Positions 13,590 to 16,549 of a stretch of 16,549 nt of DNA are shown piece by piece; the stretch's first letter is position 1, and every line of letters begins with the position of its first letter. The notes under the pieces were generated by a model. That model worked only from the letters and a program-made list of their open reading frames with translations, was not told the DNA's origin and made no database searches. A program made the translations under genes and the position numbers. The DNA is from Bacteroidales bacterium UBA5219 (GTDB lineage Bacteria > Bacteroidota > Bacteroidia > Bacteroidales > ML635J-15): the NCBI GenBank assembly GCA_002412425.1, contig DHVB01000019.1, positions 1 through 16,549 of the forward strand, in the 5' to 3' direction.

Positions 13590-16406
13590 ATGAAGAAAAT
13601 TACTCTAATGTTAGCACTTTTTGTTTTTATTGCCGGTAGCGCAATGTCACAAAAAGCCGTAAAATCGTTCGGCAAAATGCCAACACAATCACAAACAACT
13701 GGATTAAAAGCTTTAACAGGAGGGATAACATCTCCTTCATCTAGTTACGTTTCTGGAACAACTTTTGATCTAACTATTGATTATGTACATGTTAGTGCTG
13801 ATTTAGAATATGTTGATGGTATTTCATTAACATTCCCTTCTGGTGTCACTGTAAACTCTGCTACTGATATTGGTGAGGCTGCATGGAACTCTGAAACTGG
13901 AGATGGTGTAGAAACAACATGGGGTGATATGGCAGGTGGATCAGGTTTTGGGGATATATCTGCAAATGTACAATGGACAGTTAACATTACTATTGATGCT
14001 GGATTTTCTGGAGACTTAACTATTGCATACTCTGTTGTTGGTGATGGGTATGGTGCAGAACCACACTCTTTAGCTGGCAATATTGTTTTAACAGAGGCTG
14101 CTGGTAATGACGCTGGGATTACTAGTGTTTCTCCTCAATTTGTAATGGAAGGAGAAAGTGCTTATCCATCTGTTACTGTTGAAAATTTTGGAGCAACAAC
14201 ATTGGACGACTTTGATGTAGAAGTAGTTATTAACGATGGTACAACAGATGTTTATACATCTACCTTGAATGTTACAGGAGCTGGTTTAGCATTTGGTACA
14301 GATGATGAATTTGCAATGCCAGATTTATGGACCCCTGCAAATGGTAACTACACAATTACTGCGACAGTAACTCTTACTGGTGATTTAAATGCTACAAATG
14401 ATGAAAGCTCGGTTTTATGTTTTGTGGGCTCATATAGCGCTGCTCATGCTTCAAACAGCACTGACCTAACTTACGGTACAATTAATTTAGTGGATGGCTT
14501 ATTTACAACTTCAGGAACTGTCGGTGATGATCCATTTCCAATGGCAGAAGAATTTGACGGAAATGTTATTTGGAGAGTATATAATGATTTAAGTTATGGT
14601 ATTATTGATCCAATGGGTAGCTATTCAGCTGTTGGTACTTTTACTGGCGTAGCAGGTACTCCAACTGGGTTGGCATATAATTTTGATAGTGATGTAATGT
14701 ACACTGTTATCCTTGATGCGTCTAATTTGCCACAATTGTGCACAGTTGATTTATTAACTGGCGTTTGTACATTAATTGGTGCAGGAACCGAAGGTATGAT
14801 AATAGGAATAGATTTCGCTATTGATGGATTTATATATGGTCCAGACCTTGGCGATAACTTATATCAAATTGATCCTACAACAGGAGCAGTAACTTTGATT
14901 GGTGCTTTGGGTATTGATATCAATTATGGCCAAGATGTTTCTTATGATTATTTTACACAGAGACTTTATACTATTACATGTGGAGCTGTTTATGAATTCG
15001 GTTATTACGATCTTACAACTGGCGCATTTACATCAATTGCCGACATGGCTGGTGATCAATACGCTACTTTTGTAGTAACTAACATTCCTGTTGGTCCTAT
15101 TGCAACCTCACATTTGCCTGAAAGCAACAATACAACTGTTGCATTGGATGCAACAGTTTCTGTTACTTTTAATGTTGATATTACCGAAGTTGATTTTACT
15201 GGAATCACTGTTACTCCAGATCCAGGCAATGTTGTTGCTTCTATTGTTGACAATGTTTTAACTTTAGCTCACGATGATTTTGATTTCAATACAGAATATA
15301 CTGTTTTAGTTCCTGCAGGTGCTGTTTCTGACGGTACTGATGATCTTGCTTATGATGTTGAATGGTCGTTTACTACAGCTCTTGATCCTGTTGCTTGTAA
15401 TGATCCTTCTGATATTGTTATTTCTGGTATCGAAGAATATGAAGCAACTGTGGCTTGGACAGAGAATGGTATTGCTACTCAATGGATTGTTGTTTATGGT
15501 CCAGCAGGTTTCGATCCAATGACAGAAGGTGACCAAGTGAATGTTGATGTTACTACTGCAACTTTAACTGGATTAGAGGATGATACTGATTACGAAGTAT
15601 ATGTTCAGGCTGTTTGTGGAGCTGAAACTAGTGGTTGGGCTGGACCAGCTGCTTTTACAACTCTACTTTACTGCGATGCAGTTACTGCTCTTCCATTTAC
15701 CGAAGACTTTGAAAGTGGAGTATTCCCACCTGCTTGCTGGAATGTAATTAATACTCACCCAACTGCTAACTGGCACGAAGGTACAAGTGAAACTGGCTTT
15801 GGTGCAGAAGTTGTTTACGAAGATGCTGAAATGATGGACGAATGGCTCATTAGCCCAACAATGGATTTGTCAGCTGCTTCTGGTGATTTATATGTTTCTT
15901 TCGATTTTATGACTAGTTACTATTGGTTAGTGGATCCTAACGATGGTGCTGATTTAATGTTGAAAGTGTCTATCGATGGTGGTTCAACTTGGACTGAATT
16001 ATGGAACGAAGAAGATTACGGAACTTTTGAAAGCTTTACTTGGTATCCAGTATTTGTTGCATTTACTGCATATGCTGGTGAATCAGATGTGAAAATTGCT
16101 TTCCACTACAATGGTAGCGATGGAGCACAGACAATGGTTGATAATGTAGTACTTGATTTAGCAACAAGTGTTAACGACAATGTAACTAATCTAGTTTCAG
16201 TTTATCCTAACCCATCAAACGGCATAGTTAACGTTCAAGTTAGCGAAACTTCTGTTATTACAATCGTTGATTTAGCCGGAAGAGTTGTTGCTACTTATAA
16301 TGCTAATGCAAACGAAACACTAAGCTTCACTCAAGCTGCTGGTGTATATGTTGTAAAAGTAGAAAGCAACGGTCAAGTTTCTAATCATAAATTAATTATT
16401 CAATAA
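13590..16406 (+). CDS. Secreted multidomain adhesin-like protein with T9SS type A sorting domain
   Basis: A 938-residue exported protein. The signal peptide is residues 1-20 (cleavage AMS|Q). Domains in order: a beta-sandwich (about 45-170) of a kind often seen in Bacteroidota surface proteins; a CARDB-like domain (173-280); and a propeller-like region (about 285-500) with three repeated D-x-x-T-G-x-x-T-x-I motifs at 387, 428 and 474. Then follow an SbsA-type Ig-like domain (503-598, ending WSFTTAL), a fibronectin type III domain (602-693), a cleaved-adhesin/MAM-like domain (695-857, starting near FTEDFESG) and the T9SS type A C-terminal sorting domain (865-938) with YPNPSNG at 872-878. It is carried to the surface by a T9SS encoded elsewhere; no catalytic residues are apparent, so binding is likelier than catalysis. 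Only two basic residues occur between 41 and 791. Its codons are visibly richer in G and C than those of the neighbours. Confidence 0.92.
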   Translation: MKKITLMLALFVFIAGSAMSQKAVKSFGKMPTQSQTTGLKALTGGITSPSSSYVSGTTFDLTIDYVHVSADLEYVDGISLTFPSGVTVNSATDIGEAAWNSETGDGVETTWGDMAGGSGFGDISANVQWTVNITIDAGFSGDLTIAYSVVGDGYGAEPHSLAGNIVLTEAAGNDAGITSVSPQFVMEGESAYPSVTVENFGATTLDDFDVEVVINDGTTDVYTSTLNVTGAGLAFGTDDEFAMPDLWTPANGNYTITATVTLTGDLNATNDESSVLCFVGSYSAAHASNSTDLTYGTINLVDGLFTTSGTVGDDPFPMAEEFDGNVIWRVYNDLSYGIIDPMGSYSAVGTFTGVAGTPTGLAYNFDSDVMYTVILDASNLPQLCTVDLLTGVCTLIGAGTEGMIIGIDFAIDGFIYGPDLGDNLYQIDPTTGAVTLIGALGIDINYGQDVSYDYFTQRLYTITCGAVYEFGYYDLTTGAFTSIADMAGDQYATFVVTNIPVGPIATSHLPESNNTTVALDATVSVTFNVDITEVDFTGITVTPDPGNVVASIVDNVLTLAHDDFDFNTEYTVLVPAGAVSDGTDDLAYDVEWSFTTALDPVACNDPSDIVISGIEEYEATVAWTENGIATQWIVVYGPAGFDPMTEGDQVNVDVTTATLTGLEDDTDYEVYVQAVCGAETSGWAGPAAFTTLLYCDAVTALPFTEDFESGVFPPACWNVINTHPTANWHEGTSETGFGAEVVYEDAEMMDEWLISPTMDLSAASGDLYVSFDFMTSYYWLVDPNDGADLMLKVSIDGGSTWTELWNEEDYGTFESFTWYPVFVAFTAYAGESDVKIAFHYNGSDGAQTMVDNVVLDLATSVNDNVTNLVSVYPNPSNGIVNVQVSETSVITIVDLAGRVVATYNANANETLSFTQAAGVYVVKVESNGQVSNHKLIIQ

Positions 16407-16426
16407 ACTTTAAAGTTTAATATTAT

Positions 16427-16457
16427 AAAAAGAGAGGTGAGAGCCTCTCTTTTTTTT
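16427..16457 (+). terminator. Rho-independent terminator of the T9SS protein gene
   Basis: AAAAGAGAGG (16427-16436, plus G16437) pairs with CCTCTCTTTT (16444-16453) around a short loop, and the right arm runs into eight T residues (16450-16457). It begins 21 bases after the stop codon. The stop codon itself lies within a perfect 16-base palindrome, TAAACTTTAAAGTTTA (16404-16419). Confidence 0.85.
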
Positions 16458-16488
16458 GTATTAAGATACATATGTAAAACTTATTGCG

Positions 16489-16496
16489 TATATTTG
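16489..16496 (+). promoter_or_regulatory. -7 element for a gene beyond the right edge
   Basis: TATATTTG matches TAnnTTTG. No TTG is present at the -33 distance. It is bracketed by the short inverted repeat TGCGTA (16485-16490) and TACGCA (16508-16513), which could be an operator. The first ATG downstream (16519) is followed by a stop after six codons. An ATG at 16545 could begin the next gene, but only five bases of it are present. Confidence 0.4.
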
Positions 16497-16549
16497 TATT
16501 TTAAATTTACGCATTAATATGTTTCTAATACCAATTTGAATTATATGTT

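Noticed and set aside
13781..14080. 99-residue open frame on the minus strand
   Set aside because: It is antisense to the T9SS protein gene and arises from the low frequency of stop-forming triplets in that gene; the product has no recognisable feature.
15056..15536. Open frames of 65 and 76 residues (minus) and 67 residues (plus) inside the adhesin gene
   Set aside because: All lie in other frames of a convincing gene and have biased, repetitive composition without a start context or family likeness.
1..16549. tRNA, rRNA, CRISPR arrays, insertion sequences, phage or defence genes
   Set aside because: I looked for cloverleaf arms, direct repeat-spacer patterns, transposase motifs and terminal inverted repeats and found none I could support.

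Overview
The window looks like chromosomal DNA from an AT-rich member of the Bacteroidota, most likely an anaerobic Bacteroidales-type lineage. Four things point there. One product carries a type IX secretion (T9SS) C-terminal sorting domain. Bacteroidota-typical families are present (DUF3822 next to rsmD, BatD/BatE). Promoters have the TAnnTTTG -7 element, often with an upstream TTG about 18-20 bases away. Most start codons lack a Shine-Dalgarno sequence. I see no tRNA, rRNA, CRISPR array, insertion sequence or phage gene.

Layout. (1) 1-2894, minus strand: a four-gene operon (delta, alpha, beta, gamma) for a ferredoxin-dependent 2-oxoacid oxidoreductase, with a promoter near 2864-2894 and two tandem minus-strand terminators at the left edge. 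(2) 3056-4489, minus: a RecD/Dda-like SF1 helicase. (3) 4571-6865, plus: a tight three-gene set divergent from the helicase, consisting of a membrane-anchored pilin-like hypothetical protein, a DUF3822 protein and the 16S rRNA methyltransferase RsmD. The -7 elements of the helicase and of this set abut head to head at 4537-4552. (4) 6970-10515, minus: a four-gene operon batD, batE, small lipoprotein, DUF456 membrane protein, with a well-formed promoter at 10540-10570. (5) 10693-13431, plus: a large single-chain ABCG-like ABC transporter with an extra N-terminal region. (6) 13590-16406, plus: a secreted multidomain T9SS adhesin-like protein with its own canonical promoter and a strong terminator. 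A further promoter-like element lies at the right edge.

How the genes work together. The oxidoreductase operon supplies or consumes low-potential ferredoxin during 2-oxoacid metabolism and indicates anaerobic or microaerobic physiology. BatD and BatE are envelope proteins of the Bat ('aerotolerance') system, but their usual partners MoxR, BatA and BatB are not in the window. The helicase, DUF3822 and RsmD form a housekeeping DNA/RNA block that I remember as a recurring neighbourhood in Bacteroidota. The adhesin depends on a T9SS encoded elsewhere. Most of the window is ordinary chromosome. The points most worth a second look are the near absence of Lys/Arg in the T9SS protein, the abutting divergent promoters, the orphan batDE operon with its lipoprotein and DUF456 partners, the YGDGW tail on the pilin-like protein, and the multi-part ABC protein.
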